64,000 bases of DNA from Streptomyces sp. LBL (GCF_029893585.1 NZ_JARXYX010000001.1:186001-250000); one strand, 5' to 3'. Numbered from the stretch's first letter, positions 1-9,152 are shown. Notes: generated by a model not told the origin, from the sequence alone. Made by a program: numbers and translations.

Positions 1-387
1 AGCCGGGTTGTACTGGCTGGTCTCGCCCATCATGTACGTCAGCCCGGTCGCCTTGACCGCGTCGATGATCGCCTCGATCTCCTCGGCGGTGATCGCCATC
101 GGGACGGCGGAGTAGACGTGCTTGCCGGCGTTCAGGCCTTGCAGGACCAGCGGCCCGTGGGTCCAGCGCTGGGTGAAGATCGCCACGGCGTCGACGTCCT
201 TCGACTCCAGCATGGCTTCGTACGAGGGGAAGGTGCCGGTCAGTCCTTCCGCGGCGGCCAGTTGCTCGGCCCGTTCGGGGAGGATGTCGGTGACATGGAT
301 GTCGCTGACGCCGGGGTGGGCCAGGAACAGTTTCGCGAACTGGCCCGAGAACTGTCCGGCGCCGACGATGCCCAGGGAGAACGTCAT
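1..387 (-). CDS. Gfo/Idh/MocA family oxidoreductase, N-terminal part
   Basis: This is the N-terminal 129 residues of an NAD(P)-dependent sugar oxidoreductase; the rest lies left of the window. The Rossmann nucleotide-binding loop GIVGAGQFSG sits at residues 5-14, and the sequence continues with a typical alternating beta/alpha pattern. The family normally has an EKP motif near residue 95 whose Lys is catalytic. Here the stretch reads HVYSAVPMAIT, so that Lys appears absent, which is unusual and may mean a different chemistry. It follows the ABC lipoprotein gene by 26 bases in the same direction, so it probably belongs to the same sugar-uptake operon and modifies the imported sugar. The ATG at 387 was chosen because it precedes the Rossmann fold directly. 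Confidence 0.85.
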   Translation of the reverse strand, partial: MTFSLGIVGAGQFSGQFAKLFLAHPGVSDIHVTDILPERAEQLAAAEGLTGTFPSYEAMLESKDVDAVAIFTQRWTHGPLVLQGLNAGKHVYSAVPMAITAEEIEAIIDAVKATGLTYMMGETSQYNPA

Positions 388-413
388 GGAGGTCGTGCCT
401 TTCGAGGGTGGTG

Positions 414-1757
414 TCACTGGTCGAGGATGAGATTGATCTGGTCGTTGGTCTGGTCGAGGCTGCTCACGGACTTGCCGTTGCCGTAGATGTCCTGCATGGC
501 CGGGTGCATCAGCGCGTACACGTCGGCCGCGTAGGTGGTGATCGGGAAGGAGAAGGTCGCGAAGTCCTTCTTGTCGGCCACCGGCTTGGTGAACGCCGAG
601 ACGTCGATGCCCTTCTTCCGGTACGCGGCCACCGCCGCCTTCGTCCCGTCGGGCGTGGCCGGGAAGACGATGCCGTAACTTCCCACCGTCTTCTGGCACT
701 CGTTCGACGCCAGGTAGGCCACCCATTTCTTGGCGCCCTGCTTGTTGTGGGCGTTCTTGGTGACGGAGTCGGCGAGGCCGTTCATCATCGTCGCACGCTT
801 GCCGGTCGGTCCGACGGGGGTGACGGCGGTGGCGATGTCCCGGCCCTTGAAGCCGGCGTACGTCGAGATCATCCAGGCCCCGTCGAACGAGGCGGCGGCC
901 TTGCCCGCGGCGACCTGGGTGTTGGCCTGGTTGGACTGAATGTTGTAGTCGGTGAAGGGAGCCAGGTAGCCCTTCTTCGCCAGGCCGAAGTACCACTTCA
1001 TGACCGACTGGAAGGTCTTGCTGTCGTACTGGTACTTGGTGCCCCACTGCTTCTTGTCGGTGTAGGTCCAGCCGGCCGAGGCGGCGAAGGTGCTCCACTG
1101 GGTCTGGCCGTCCGCGTCACCGCCGCCGTTGGACGCGAGGCCGTACACCTTGACGTGCTTCTTGTCGAAGCCGGACTCGTCGCCCCGCCTGCCCTTGTCG
1201 TCGACGGTGAGATGTGCGATGGCCTTCTCGAAGCTGCCGCCGTCCTCGGGGTTCCAGGACAGGCTGTTCAGTTCCCCGGGGGTGACACCGGCGTCCTGTG
1301 CCATCTTGCGGTTGTAGAAGAGGGCGACGGTGTCCCAGTCCTTCGGGGCGCCGTAACGGTGGCCGTCCTGGCCCGTCCAGTTGGCGGCGAGGCCCGGCTG
1401 GTAGTCGGCCGCCTTGATGCCGAGGTCGTCGAGCGGCTCCAGGACCTGGAGGTCGGCGAACTGGCCGAACTTCTGGATGTGGTCGGTGAACACGTCCGGC
1501 TGGGTGCCCGCGATGAAGCTCGCGGTGAGCTTGGTCCAGTAGTCGTCCCAGCCCAGCTGGGTGAGCTTCACCTTCAGGCCCGGGTTCTGCTTCTCGAAGC
1601 CCTCGGCGCACGCCTGGTAGGCGGGCAGCTGGTTGGCGTCCCACAGCCAGTACGTCACGGTGTTCGCCGACCCTCCGGCGCCGCCGCCCTGGGCGCAACC
1701 GCTCACGAGGGACAGCGCCAGCGCTCCGGTCAGTGCCGCGACCGTACGTATCCGCAT
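414..1757 (-). CDS. Sugar ABC transporter substrate-binding lipoprotein
   Basis: The 447-residue protein is a family 1 extracellular solute-binding protein that presents a carbohydrate to the membrane permeases encoded just upstream. The signal peptide ends in a lipobox (LVSGC, Cys21), so the mature protein is anchored to the outer face of the membrane. The body has the usual two-lobe pattern, including YWLWDANQLPAYQ near the N terminus and FDGAWMIS in the second half. It is the third gene of a leftward operon, 10 bases after the second permease. No ATPase gene is present; such systems in Streptomyces usually share the MsiK ATPase encoded elsewhere. The substrate cannot be read from sequence. 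Confidence 0.93.
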   Translation of the reverse strand: MRIRTVAALTGALALSLVSGCAQGGGAGGSANTVTYWLWDANQLPAYQACAEGFEKQNPGLKVKLTQLGWDDYWTKLTASFIAGTQPDVFTDHIQKFGQFADLQVLEPLDDLGIKAADYQPGLAANWTGQDGHRYGAPKDWDTVALFYNRKMAQDAGVTPGELNSLSWNPEDGGSFEKAIAHLTVDDKGRRGDESGFDKKHVKVYGLASNGGGDADGQTQWSTFAASAGWTYTDKKQWGTKYQYDSKTFQSVMKWYFGLAKKGYLAPFTDYNIQSNQANTQVAAGKAAASFDGAWMISTYAGFKGRDIATAVTPVGPTGKRATMMNGLADSVTKNAHNKQGAKKWVAYLASNECQKTVGSYGIVFPATPDGTKAAVAAYRKKGIDVSAFTKPVADKKDFATFSFPITTYAADVYALMHPAMQDIYGNGKSVSSLDQTNDQINLILDQ

Positions 1758-1767
1758 GATCGTCCCC

Positions 1768-2685
1768 TTACTTGATTCCGGTGAAGCTGATGGAGCTGAC
1801 GATGCGGCGGGCGAAGAACCCGAACAGCACCACCATCGGCAGGGCGGCGATGAGCGTCGCCGCCATCAGGCCCGACCAGTCGGTGCCGGTCTGCGGGGTC
1901 TGCGACCGGAAGACGGCCAGCGCCACGGTCAGCACACGCGAGCTGTCGCTGTAGGACACCATCAGCGGCCAGAAGTAGTCGTTCCACGAGGTGATGTACG
2001 TCAGCACGGCCAGGGTGAGGACCGGCGTGGACGCCATCGGCAGCAACACCCGGAAGAAGATCCGCACCTTCCCCGCGCCGTCCAACAGGGCCGCTTCCTC
2101 GACCTCTCTCGGGATGTTCATGAAGAACTGCCTCAGGAAGAACACCGCGAACGGCGTCATGAACATCGTCGGCAAAGAGATCCCGAGCAGGGTGTCCACC
2201 AGGCCGAGTTCCTTGATGAGCACGAAGTTCGGCAGCAGGGTGAAGATGGTCGGCACCATCAGCCCGGCCAGGAACAGGGCGAACATCTTGTCCCGGCCAC
2301 GCCAGCGCAGTCGGGCGAAGGCGTAGGCGGCCATGGCGGAGAAGAAGATCTGGCAGACGGTGACCAGGGTCGAGACGACCACCGAGTTGAGCAGATAACG
2401 CCAGAACTTCAGCCCGCCGCCCGCACCGCCCTCAGCGATCGCCTCCTTGGTCGACTGCAGCCCGAGCGCCCGCTCGAAGCCGCCCGTGGTCAGATCGACC
2501 GGCAACGGGTTGTCCGGGTTCCCGGCGAGTCCCGCGTTCGAGGACAGGGCGGTGCGCAGGATCCAGTAGAACGGCAGCAGGGTGATGAGCACGATCGCGG
2601 TCATCACCGCCCAGGCCACGATCCGCCCGAGGGGCAGGCGGCGCCTGACGGGCCGTATGTGTGTCGTGGTGGTCACGGCAGTCAT
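1768..2685 (-). CDS. Carbohydrate ABC transporter permease (MalG type)
   Basis: This 305-residue inner-membrane subunit has about six membrane segments and the EAA loop typical of binding-protein-dependent permeases (EEAALLDGAGKVRIFFRVLL, around residues 195-214), which docks the ATPase. Length and layout match the MalG-type second permease of CUT1 sugar importers. It lies 15 bases downstream of the MalF-type permease and 10 bases upstream of the lipoprotein gene, so the three are co-transcribed. An N-terminal stretch rich in Thr and Arg precedes the first membrane helix. Confidence 0.93.
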   Translation of the reverse strand: MTAVTTTTHIRPVRRRLPLGRIVAWAVMTAIVLITLLPFYWILRTALSSNAGLAGNPDNPLPVDLTTGGFERALGLQSTKEAIAEGGAGGGLKFWRYLLNSVVVSTLVTVCQIFFSAMAAYAFARLRWRGRDKMFALFLAGLMVPTIFTLLPNFVLIKELGLVDTLLGISLPTMFMTPFAVFFLRQFFMNIPREVEEAALLDGAGKVRIFFRVLLPMASTPVLTLAVLTYITSWNDYFWPLMVSYSDSSRVLTVALAVFRSQTPQTGTDWSGLMAATLIAALPMVVLFGFFARRIVSSISFTGIK

Positions 2686-2700
2686 GTCGACTCCTTCCGC

Positions 2701-3666
2701 TCAGCCGAGGTCGGTCTGGCCGGCCCGGGTGATCCGGTACTGGATGATGGTGATCACGCTCAGCACGACGAGCAGGGCCACCGACATCGCGGAGGCGTAG
2801 CCGAACTGGAAGCGGCCGAAGGCGGCCTGGTAGACGTACATCTGAAGCACGTTGGTGGCGTTCGCCGGTCCGCCGGCCGTCGTCACGGCGACCGTGTCGA
2901 AGACCTGGAACGAGCCGATCACCGTCATGATCAGCACGACCGCGAGCACCGGCCGCAGCAGCGGCATGGTGATCCGCCAGAACATCCGCCCCTCGCTCGC
3001 ACCGTCCACCCTGGCGGCCTCGTACATGTCCTGAGGGATGGCCTGGAGTCCGGCGAACAGCAGCAGAGCGGTGTAGCCGACGTGGCGCCAGACGTTGATC
3101 AGCGCGATCGTCGGCATCGCCCAGGTCTCGTCCGCCAGGAACGGGATCCGGTCGACGCCGACCGCCGAGATGATCTCGTTGCCGATGCCGAGCTGGGTGT
3201 CCAGGATCCAGAGCCAGACGATGCCGGCGACCACGTTCGACATCAGATACGGGGCGAGCACGATCCCGCGCAGCATCGCCGACTGCGTCAGCCGCTGGAG
3301 CAGGACCGCGATCGCGAGGGCCGAGACCGTCTGCACCCCGATGTTGATGACCACGTACTCGACGGTGACCTTCAGGGAGTCCCAGAAGATCGGGTCGTGG
3401 ACCATCCGCACGTAGTTGTCGAAGCCCACCCACTCCGCGGGGGTCAGCAGGTTGTAGCGCGTGAAGCTCAGATAGATGCCTCGCAGCGTCGGCCAGGCCA
3501 GGAAGACCAGAAAGCCCAGCAGGGCCGGCGCGATGAACACCGCGGCCAGCCGTCCGTCACCTCGGTCCTCCCCGGCCCGCGTCCGGTCGGGCCGCTGCTC
3601 GGTCCGTGCCCCCTCGGCGCTGCCCAGGGGCAGACGCGATGGTGGGCTGCTGGAGGCGATGGTCAT
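2701..3666 (-). CDS. Sugar ABC transporter permease (MalF type)
   Basis: This 321-residue inner-membrane permease is the first gene of the leftward operon. It contains about six hydrophobic segments and an EAA loop (YEAARVDGASEGRMFWRITM) near residue 225. The frame is open to 3753, but the ATG at 3666 has an AAGGGAG ribosome binding site seven bases upstream, and the residues before it are hydrophilic and unlike the family, so this start was chosen. Transcription probably starts in the AT-rich region shared with the divergent ROK gene, suggesting that this regulator controls the operon. Confidence 0.92.
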   Translation of the reverse strand: MTIASSSPPSRLPLGSAEGARTEQRPDRTRAGEDRGDGRLAAVFIAPALLGFLVFLAWPTLRGIYLSFTRYNLLTPAEWVGFDNYVRMVHDPIFWDSLKVTVEYVVINIGVQTVSALAIAVLLQRLTQSAMLRGIVLAPYLMSNVVAGIVWLWILDTQLGIGNEIISAVGVDRIPFLADETWAMPTIALINVWRHVGYTALLLFAGLQAIPQDMYEAARVDGASEGRMFWRITMPLLRPVLAVVLIMTVIGSFQVFDTVAVTTAGGPANATNVLQMYVYQAAFGRFQFGYASAMSVALLVVLSVITIIQYRITRAGQTDLG

Positions 3667-3833
3667 CGGGAGACTCCCTTGTCCACGTCGGCTCTTCATC
3701 GGCCACTTACTTTCGTGGCGGAAGAATCCATGCGTCAAGAGTCGTGCCAACATCTTTTGCAGGACGCCTGGTACGCCCTAAAGTAGCCATATTGCTTTTG
3801 CGACGAAAAAATATTGGGGGGAGTGTGACGTTC
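3667..3833. promoter_or_regulatory. Divergent promoter region between sugar ABC operon and ROK regulator
   Basis: The gap of 167 bases between the divergent permease and ROK genes is markedly AT-richer than its surroundings around 3785-3817. It holds an imperfect inverted repeat, CCATATTGC at 3787-3795 facing AATATTGG at 3810-3817, just before the GGGGGGAG ribosome binding site of the ROK gene. ROK repressors usually bind AT-rich inverted repeats, so this is a reasonable operator candidate. The assignment is inferred from position and symmetry only. Confidence 0.5.
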
Positions 3834-4991
3834 ATGACCGCAGGTGCCAGCTGGCTTCCCCTGAGCGTGGGAGAGCGCTCGGTGGCGATCGAGGTACTCG
3901 TCCACGGACCGCTGTCGCGCACCGAGCTCGCGCGCCGGCTGGACCTCTCTCCGGGCAGCCTCACCCGGCTGACCAAACCGCTGATCGAGTCGGGCCTGCT
4001 GATCGAGGTCCCGGAGGCCGGTTCCCCGGCCGAGGCCCGCCAGGGGCGCCCCTCACAGCCGCTCGACGTCGTCGCCGAGTCCCGCTCCTTCCTCGGCTTC
4101 AAGATCACCGAGGACATGGTCTACGGCGTCGTCACCACCCTCAGGAGCGACATCGTCGCCCGTTACGACCGCCCCCTCGCCACCCACGACCCCGCCCGGG
4201 TCGTCGGCCTGCTGGCCGAGATGACCGAGAAGCTCACCCGTGAGCACCCGAGGCTGGCCGGTATCGGTATCGGTGTCGGCGGTCTGGTCCGGGACCGGTC
4301 CGTGGTGGGGGAGTCCGCGTTCCTGAACTGGCGCGAGGTTCCCCTGGCCGCGCTGGTGGAGGAGCGCACCGGACTCCCCGTGGTCGTCGAGAACGACGTC
4401 GCCGCTCTCGTGGAGGCCGAGACGTGGTTCGGCGCCGGACGCGGCCTCGACCGTTTCGTGGTCCTCACCATCGGCGCCGGCATCGGATACGGCCTCGTCC
4501 TGGGCGGCAAGCGGGTGCCCTACGCCGAGGAGGACCGCGGCTTCGGCCGGCACTGGATCGTCGACCCCAACGGCCCGATCACGCCCGAGGGTGAACGCGG
4601 CAGCGCCGTCTCCCTGCTCGCCATCCCCAACATCCGCTACCAGGTGCGGGCCGCCACCGGCCGTGACCACACCTACGACGAGATCCTCGCCCTCGCCGCC
4701 GCCGGCGAGCCGATGCCGGCCCGCGTCATCGACGAGGCCGCGCGGGCCCTGGGGGTCCTGGTCGGACAGATCGCCAATTTCGTGCTGCCGCAGAAGATCC
4801 TTCTCGCCGGAGAGGGCGTCGGTCTGATGGACGTGGCCGGCAAGGTCGTGGAGGACACCCTCCGCGCCCACCGGCATCCGCTGGCCGCCCCGCTCGACCT
4901 GGAGACCAAGGTGTCCGACTTTCACGACTGGGCCCGCGGAGCCGCGGTGCTCGCGATCCAGGTGCTGGTGCTGGGCGCGGTGGAGGCGTGA
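3834..4991 (+). CDS. ROK family transcriptional regulator
   Basis: The 385-residue protein joins an N-terminal winged-helix domain (RTELARRLDLSPGSLTRLTK, about residues 25-44) to a C-terminal ROK sugar-kinase-like domain with the conserved VVENDVAALVEAE stretch. Such proteins repress sugar-uptake operons and respond to sugars. The frame is open further upstream; the ATG at 3834 was chosen because it follows GGGGGGAG at ten bases, while the in-frame GTG at 3825 is too close to that site. The ROK zinc motif with three Cys is missing: the region reads DPNGPITPEGERG instead. It is divergent from the sugar ABC operon and is its likely regulator. Confidence 0.92.
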   Translation: MTAGASWLPLSVGERSVAIEVLVHGPLSRTELARRLDLSPGSLTRLTKPLIESGLLIEVPEAGSPAEARQGRPSQPLDVVAESRSFLGFKITEDMVYGVVTTLRSDIVARYDRPLATHDPARVVGLLAEMTEKLTREHPRLAGIGIGVGGLVRDRSVVGESAFLNWREVPLAALVEERTGLPVVVENDVAALVEAETWFGAGRGLDRFVVLTIGAGIGYGLVLGGKRVPYAEEDRGFGRHWIVDPNGPITPEGERGSAVSLLAIPNIRYQVRAATGRDHTYDEILALAAAGEPMPARVIDEAARALGVLVGQIANFVLPQKILLAGEGVGLMDVAGKVVEDTLRAHRHPLAAPLDLETKVSDFHDWARGAAVLAIQVLVLGAVEA

Positions 4992-5102
4992 ACTCCGGGA
5001 AGAGGGTTGGCATATGGACGTGATCAGCAACACGGTCCGGAATGTCCGATTGGCTAGTGATGACTCACATCGCCTTCACCTTCGCGGCCGTATGCTCACA
5101 TC

Positions 5103-5285
5103 ATGTCCACCAGTGTTGAACCCGCTACCGAACGATCGGCTGACGAGGTCAACGAGGAGATCCGGGCGCTGTGGCTCCGGTCGGGCGGGACACTGAACGG
5201 CGAGCAGCGTGCGGAATACCAGCGCCTCGTCCTCGAGTGGGCCGCCGCGGCCCCAGCCGGTGAAGGCGGCCTGAGGGCCGCCTGA
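5103..5285 (+). CDS. Small hypothetical protein (60 aa)
   Basis: This 60-residue acidic helical protein has the core EVNEEIRALWLRSGGTL followed by QRAEYQRLVLEWAAA. Codon use is strongly GC-biased at third positions and the composition is that of a real cytoplasmic protein. I recognise the general type as a small conserved actinobacterial protein of unknown function but cannot name a family. A possible promoter element, GTATGCTC at about 5090, lies just before the ATG. It stands alone between the ROK gene and a decayed transporter. Confidence 0.6.
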   Translation: MSTSVEPATERSADEVNEEIRALWLRSGGTLNGEQRAEYQRLVLEWAAAAPAGEGGLRAA

Positions 5286-5336
5286 GGACCGTCGCCGCCA
5301 GGCATCGGTCCGTATTCCCGGGGAACCCCTGACCGA

Positions 5337-5709
5337 ATGGGCCCCCTCCTCGCTCTGACCTCCGCCGTCACCTACGGCATCGTCGTCCCCCACCTCTCGG
5401 CTTCGCTCGAGCCGGGAGGTGCCCCCATCACCGGCGGGCTGCTGTCCCGCCGTCCCACTGCGCCGCCGTCACCGCCCTCGGCCAACTGGGTGGCCTCGTG
5501 CTCGCCTGCGCCGCCGGCCTGCTGCTGCCCGCCGACGCCGTCCACCCGGCGGACCTCCTGTGGGGCGCGCTCTCCGGCGTCGGCAGCGGCACCGCCAGGC
5601 CCTCCCTGTGATCCTCGGACTGGCTCTGCTGCACGAGAAGGTCACCCCGAGACAGACGGCGGGTCTGCTGGGCGCGGCCGCCGCCACCGTCCTGCTCACC
5701 GTCGGGTGA
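5337..5709 (+). pseudogene. Decayed EamA/DMT-family transporter
   Basis: Three pieces of an EamA (drug/metabolite) transporter are recognisable in three different frames. The first, GPLLALTSAVTYGIV from 5337, matches an N-terminal membrane helix. The second, VTALGQLGGLVLACAAGLLL from 5468, is an internal helix. The last, VILGLALLHEKVTPRQTAG ending in a stop at 5707-5709, is the C-terminal EamA helix pair. An intact gene would be roughly 870 bases; only about 370 remain, so large internal deletions plus frameshifts have destroyed it. No functional product is expected. Confidence 0.75.
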
Positions 5710-5732
5710 GGCGGGGTCGACCCAGGAGCGGG

Positions 5733-7109
5733 TCAGTTCCATGTGGCCGAGTAGTACTGCCGGTACGCCTTGCGGTCCTGCTCGGCACGGATGAACCGGG
5801 TGGCCGCCAGCGCGACCAGACTGCCGGCGATGACCAGCAGGCCGGGCCCGACGTTCTGGCTGTCCGTGAGCCGGGACAGCAGCGGCTCCCCGGTCGCGCC
5901 GCTCCCGGCGGGCGCCGACGAACCGGGCGATACCGCGCCGGGGTTGGTCGCGCCCTGCCCCGCCGCGGCGGGCGGTGCGGCAGAGGCCTTGCCGTTCGCG
6001 CCGCCGGCGGCCGGGGTCGCCACGAGCAACTTGACCTTCAGGTCGGCCAGCGCCTTCGTCACCGGCTGGAAGAACGTCGTACCGCCGCTCGTGCAGTCAC
6101 CGCTGCCGCCCGAGGTCACTCCGAGCGCGATCCCCTCGGAGAACATCGGGCCGCCGCTGTCGCCGGGTTCGGCGCACACGTTCGTCTCGATCAGGCCGGT
6201 GACGGTGCCCTCGGGGTAGTTCACGGTGGCGTTGAGCCCCGTCACCTCGCCGTCGCGCAGTCCGCTCGTGCTGCCGCTGCGGAACACCCGCTGCCCGACC
6301 GTCGGGTCGGCCGCGCCGGTGATCTGGATCCCCTTGCCGTTTCCGATGGACACGACGGCGGCGCCGTCGCCTGCCCTGTCGCCGGCGTACTGCACCAGGG
6401 AGTAGTCGTTGCCGGGGAAGCTCTGCGTGACCGTCTTGCCCACCCGCGCGTTGGCCCGGGAGTCCTGGAACCAGATGGAACCGGTGGGGCCGCAGTGCCC
6501 GGCGGTGAGGATGAACTCGCTCTGCCCGTTGGTCACGTTGAAGCCCGCCGAGCAGCGTCCGCCGGTCGACAGGATCGGCAGCGCGCCGTTGATCCGGGGG
6601 GTGAAGCTGCCCTGGGTGCGTTCCATGCGGACGAAGCTGCCGATGCCGTCGGCGACCCGGGTCATCCGGGACCAGTCGTCGGCCGACACGGTGCTGTCCC
6701 CCTGTACCAGGATCTGGTTGGTCCGGTAGTCCATCGCCCACGCCGTGCCCGCCACCCGGGGTGCCGAACGCAGCGCCGCGGTCCCCGACTTGAGCTCGTT
6801 CATGCTGTGATGGACGACCTTCGCCTCGGCCCCCGCCTCGCGGACCTCGGCCGCCGTGTCCTGGTCGGTGACCGCGACCACCGGCCGGCCGTCGGAGCCG
6901 ATCCAGGCGCCCGCCGTACGGGACGGGCCGAGCCGCTGGACGAGACCCTCGCCCATACCGCCGGCCTGCTGGGCGAACGTCCGCGGAGCGGGCGCGACAG
7001 GCGCCTCACTGGCCATGGCCCGCGTGACCATCGTCCCTCCGAGGAGGAGTCCGCCGACTGCAGCCAGCCGTGTCACTCGCCGGACGACCCGTCGTCGTGC
7101 GTGCCTCAT
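5733..7109 (-). CDS. Secreted S1 family serine protease with C-terminal membrane anchor
   Basis: This 458-residue trypsin/chymotrypsin-fold protease has an Arg-rich signal peptide (RRVTRLAAVGGLLLGG), a propeptide-like region to about residue 170, and the catalytic domain. The triad is visible: His205 in LTAGHC, Asp235 in GNDYSLV and Ser318 in GDSGGP. After the catalytic domain comes a Ala/Pro/Gly-rich linker and a hydrophobic segment (GPGLLVIAGSLVALAATRF) near the C terminus, followed by a charged tail, so the enzyme is probably tethered to the membrane. The ATG at 7109 was preferred over 7154 because GGGAG lies six bases upstream and the signal peptide starts there. The 3' end faces the decayed EamA gene. 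Confidence 0.92.
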   Translation of the reverse strand: MRHARRRVVRRVTRLAAVGGLLLGGTMVTRAMASEAPVAPAPRTFAQQAGGMGEGLVQRLGPSRTAGAWIGSDGRPVVAVTDQDTAAEVREAGAEAKVVHHSMNELKSGTAALRSAPRVAGTAWAMDYRTNQILVQGDSTVSADDWSRMTRVADGIGSFVRMERTQGSFTPRINGALPILSTGGRCSAGFNVTNGQSEFILTAGHCGPTGSIWFQDSRANARVGKTVTQSFPGNDYSLVQYAGDRAGDGAAVVSIGNGKGIQITGAADPTVGQRVFRSGSTSGLRDGEVTGLNATVNYPEGTVTGLIETNVCAEPGDSGGPMFSEGIALGVTSGGSGDCTSGGTTFFQPVTKALADLKVKLLVATPAAGGANGKASAAPPAAAGQGATNPGAVSPGSSAPAGSGATGEPLLSRLTDSQNVGPGLLVIAGSLVALAATRFIRAEQDRKAYRQYYSATWN

Positions 7110-7203
7110 GCATGGCTCCCGAACCCCGAACTCACGGTCAAGACCGCGGGGCACCCGCTTGGTTGAGCACCCTCATTCCATACGTGCGCGGGAGCGGCGG
7201 CGT

Positions 7204-7353
7204 TCACGGTACGGGTGATCTCTCCTCGTCCGCCGGGGCCGGCCCGACCCGGCTGCGCTCGTCGCCCCACACGGACGCCCGGTCGACGTAGGGCCGCAGC
7301 AAGGCGGTGAGCGGGGGATCACCGCGCCCGTTCAGCTCGTACCCCGTCCTCAT
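7204..7353 (-). CDS. Possible small protein (49 aa)
   Basis: A 49-codon frame starts with ATG at 7353 preceded by GGAG two bases upstream and ends with TGA. It reads MRTGYELNGRGDPPLTALL followed by RPYVDRASVWGDERSR, with protein-like composition and GC-biased third positions except at the very end. It lies in the otherwise empty 240 bases between the protease and the divergent PLP enzyme. No family was recognised; it may be a real small gene or the tail of a lost one. Confidence 0.35.
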   Translation of the reverse strand: MRTGYELNGRGDPPLTALLRPYVDRASVWGDERSRVGPAPADEERSPVP

Positions 7354-7391
7354 GACTCCAGGTCACACCGCAGCCGCCTTATCTTGTCCGC

Positions 7392-8570
7392 ATGACCAGG
7401 ATCCCGCACGAATCGTCCGGTGAACCGAATCCCCTGCGTGCCCTCACCCTCGACCGGCTCCGTCGTCGTACGAGCATGAAGTGGCGCACCTATCCCGAGG
7501 ACGTCCTGCCGGTGTGGGTGGCCGAGATGGACGTCCCGCTCGCCGAACGGGTCGTCCGCGCGGTCACGGACGCGCTCGCCCTCGGTGACACCGGCTACCC
7601 GGCCGGCACCGCGTACGCCGAGGCGCTCGCCGCCTTCGCCGGCGAGCGGTGGGGCTGGGACGGACTCGCGGTGGAACGCACCGCGATCGTTCCCGACGTG
7701 ATGCTCGGCGTCGTCGAGATGCTGAAACTGGTCACCGGGCCCGGCGATCCGGTCGTCGTGAACCCGCCCGTGTATCCGCCGTTCTTCCCGTTCCTCGCGC
7801 ACCTGGACCGGCGGGTGGCCGAGGCCCCGCTGGGCGCGGACGGACGCCTCGACCTGGACACCCTGGAGGAGACCTTCCGGCGGATCACGGCGGGCGGGCG
7901 GCGCGCCGCCTACCTGCTGTGCAGTCCGCACAACCCGACCGGCACCGTGCACACCGCCGATGAGCTGACCGCTGTCGCCGCCCTCGCCGACCGGTACGGG
8001 GTGCGGGTGGTCGCCGACGAGATCCACGCGCCGGTCGTCACCGCCGGCACGCGCTTCGTGCCGTACCTCGCCGTGCCGGGCGGGGAGAACGGACTGTCGC
8101 TGATGTCGGCGTCCAAGGGCTGGAACCTGGCGGGACTGAAGGCGGCGCTCGCCGTCGCGGGCCCCGAGGCCGCCGCCGACCTGGCCCGGCTGCCGGAAGA
8201 GGTCGGGCACGGTCCCAGCCACGTCGGCGTGATCGCCCACACCGCCGCCTTGCGCGAGGGCGTCGGCTGGCTGGACGCCCTGTTGGCCGGCCTCGACGAC
8301 AACCGGCGTCTGCTCGCCGACCTGCTCGCGGAGCACCTCCCCGCGGTCGTCTGCCGCCCGGGCGAGGCCACCTATCTCGCCTGGCTCGACTGCCGGGCCC
8401 TCGGCCTCGGCGCCGACCCGGCGGAGACCTTCCTGCGCCGCGGCCGGGTGGCCTTCAGCTCCGGGATCCCCTTCGGGACCGGGGGCGCGGGACACGTACG
8501 CCTGAACCTGGCGACCTCGCCGGAGATCATCGAGGAGGCGGTGCGGCGGATGACGGCGGCGGTCGGCTGA
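7392..8570 (+). CDS. MalY/PatB family PLP-dependent enzyme (aminotransferase/C-S lyase)
   Basis: The 392-residue protein is a fold-type I PLP enzyme of the MalY/PatB branch, whose members cleave cystathionine and related C-S bonds in the cytoplasm. Family landmarks are [20 protein letters not shown] near the N terminus, [10 protein letters not shown] near residue 177 and the PLP-lysine motif [10 protein letters not shown] near residue 240. Length is normal for the family. It is a single gene; the downstream PPOX gene follows 57 bases later in the same direction. Substrate specificity (beta-lyase versus aminotransferase) cannot be decided from sequence alone. Confidence 0.9.
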   Translation: MTRIPHESSGEPNPLRALTLDRLRRRTSMKWRTYPEDVLPVWVAEMDVPLAERVVRAVTDALALGDTGYPAGTAYAEALAAFAGERWGWDGLAVERTAIVPDVMLGVVEMLKLVTGPGDPVVVNPPVYPPFFPFLAHLDRRVAEAPLGADGRLDLDTLEETFRRITAGGRRAAYLLCSPHNPTGTVHTADELTAVAALADRYGVRVVADEIHAPVVTAGTRFVPYLAVPGGENGLSLMSASKGWNLAGLKAALAVAGPEAAADLARLPEEVGHGPSHVGVIAHTAALREGVGWLDALLAGLDDNRRLLADLLAEHLPAVVCRPGEATYLAWLDCRALGLGADPAETFLRRGRVAFSSGIPFGTGGAGHVRLNLATSPEIIEEAVRRMTAAVG

Positions 8571-8627
8571 CCGGGGCCGGCCGTCGGCCTCCTTCGGTGT
8601 CGAGACGCTGCCTCTACACTGCCCACC

Positions 8628-9014
8628 ATGGACAAAACGGTGCCTGCCCGCCTGGGTGCGGGGAAATACCTGCTGGTCACCAGCTTTCGGAGGAACGGCA
8701 CCCCGGTCGCCACCCCGGTGTGGGTGGTGCGCGACGGCGACGCGCTCGGCGTGTGGACCGTCGCGGACTCGGGGAAGGCCAAGCGCATCCGGGCCCGCGC
8801 CGACGTCCTGGTCGGGCCCTGCGACGTGCGCGGTCACCCGACCGGCGACCAGATCCCCGCCACCGCCGAGAGCACGGATGCGGCCACGGTCGCGCGCTAT
8901 CGGCAGCTTCTCAAGCGCAAGTACGGCGTCCTGGGCCGCCTCAGCCTCCTCGGCAGCCGGCTGCGCCGCGGCCCGGACGGAACGGTCGGCATCAGGGTGA
9001 CCTTCGATTCGTGA
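8628..9014 (+). CDS. PPOX-class F420-dependent oxidoreductase
   Basis: This 128-residue single-domain split-barrel protein belongs to the pyridoxamine-phosphate-oxidase-like class that binds the deazaflavin F420 or FMN and reduces small molecules. The pattern KYLLVTSFRRNGTPVATPVW at residues 12-31 and the following VADSGKAKRIRARADV are typical of the family. It has no signal peptide and is cytoplasmic. It lies downstream of the MalY-type gene and may be separately transcribed. The substrate is unknown. Confidence 0.88.
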   Translation: MDKTVPARLGAGKYLLVTSFRRNGTPVATPVWVVRDGDALGVWTVADSGKAKRIRARADVLVGPCDVRGHPTGDQIPATAESTDAATVARYRQLLKRKYGVLGRLSLLGSRLRRGPDGTVGIRVTFDS

Positions 9015-9118
9015 CCCGAGGGGCGAGCCGCGTGGTCGCCCCCGGGGTGGTCGGACCACGGCGCGTCCAGCACCGTACCGGTCGGCTCCGGCCCGCCCTC
9101 CTGCGGATCAAGCTCAGA

Positions 9119-9152
9119 GGACGGGACGGGACGGGACGGGACGGGACGGGAC
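9119..9152. repeat. Pentanucleotide repeat (GGGAC)n
   Basis: Almost seven tandem copies of GGGAC occupy 9119-9152 in the non-coding space after the PPOX gene. It is a simple-sequence tract likely to vary in length between strains. No function is visible. Confidence 0.95.
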
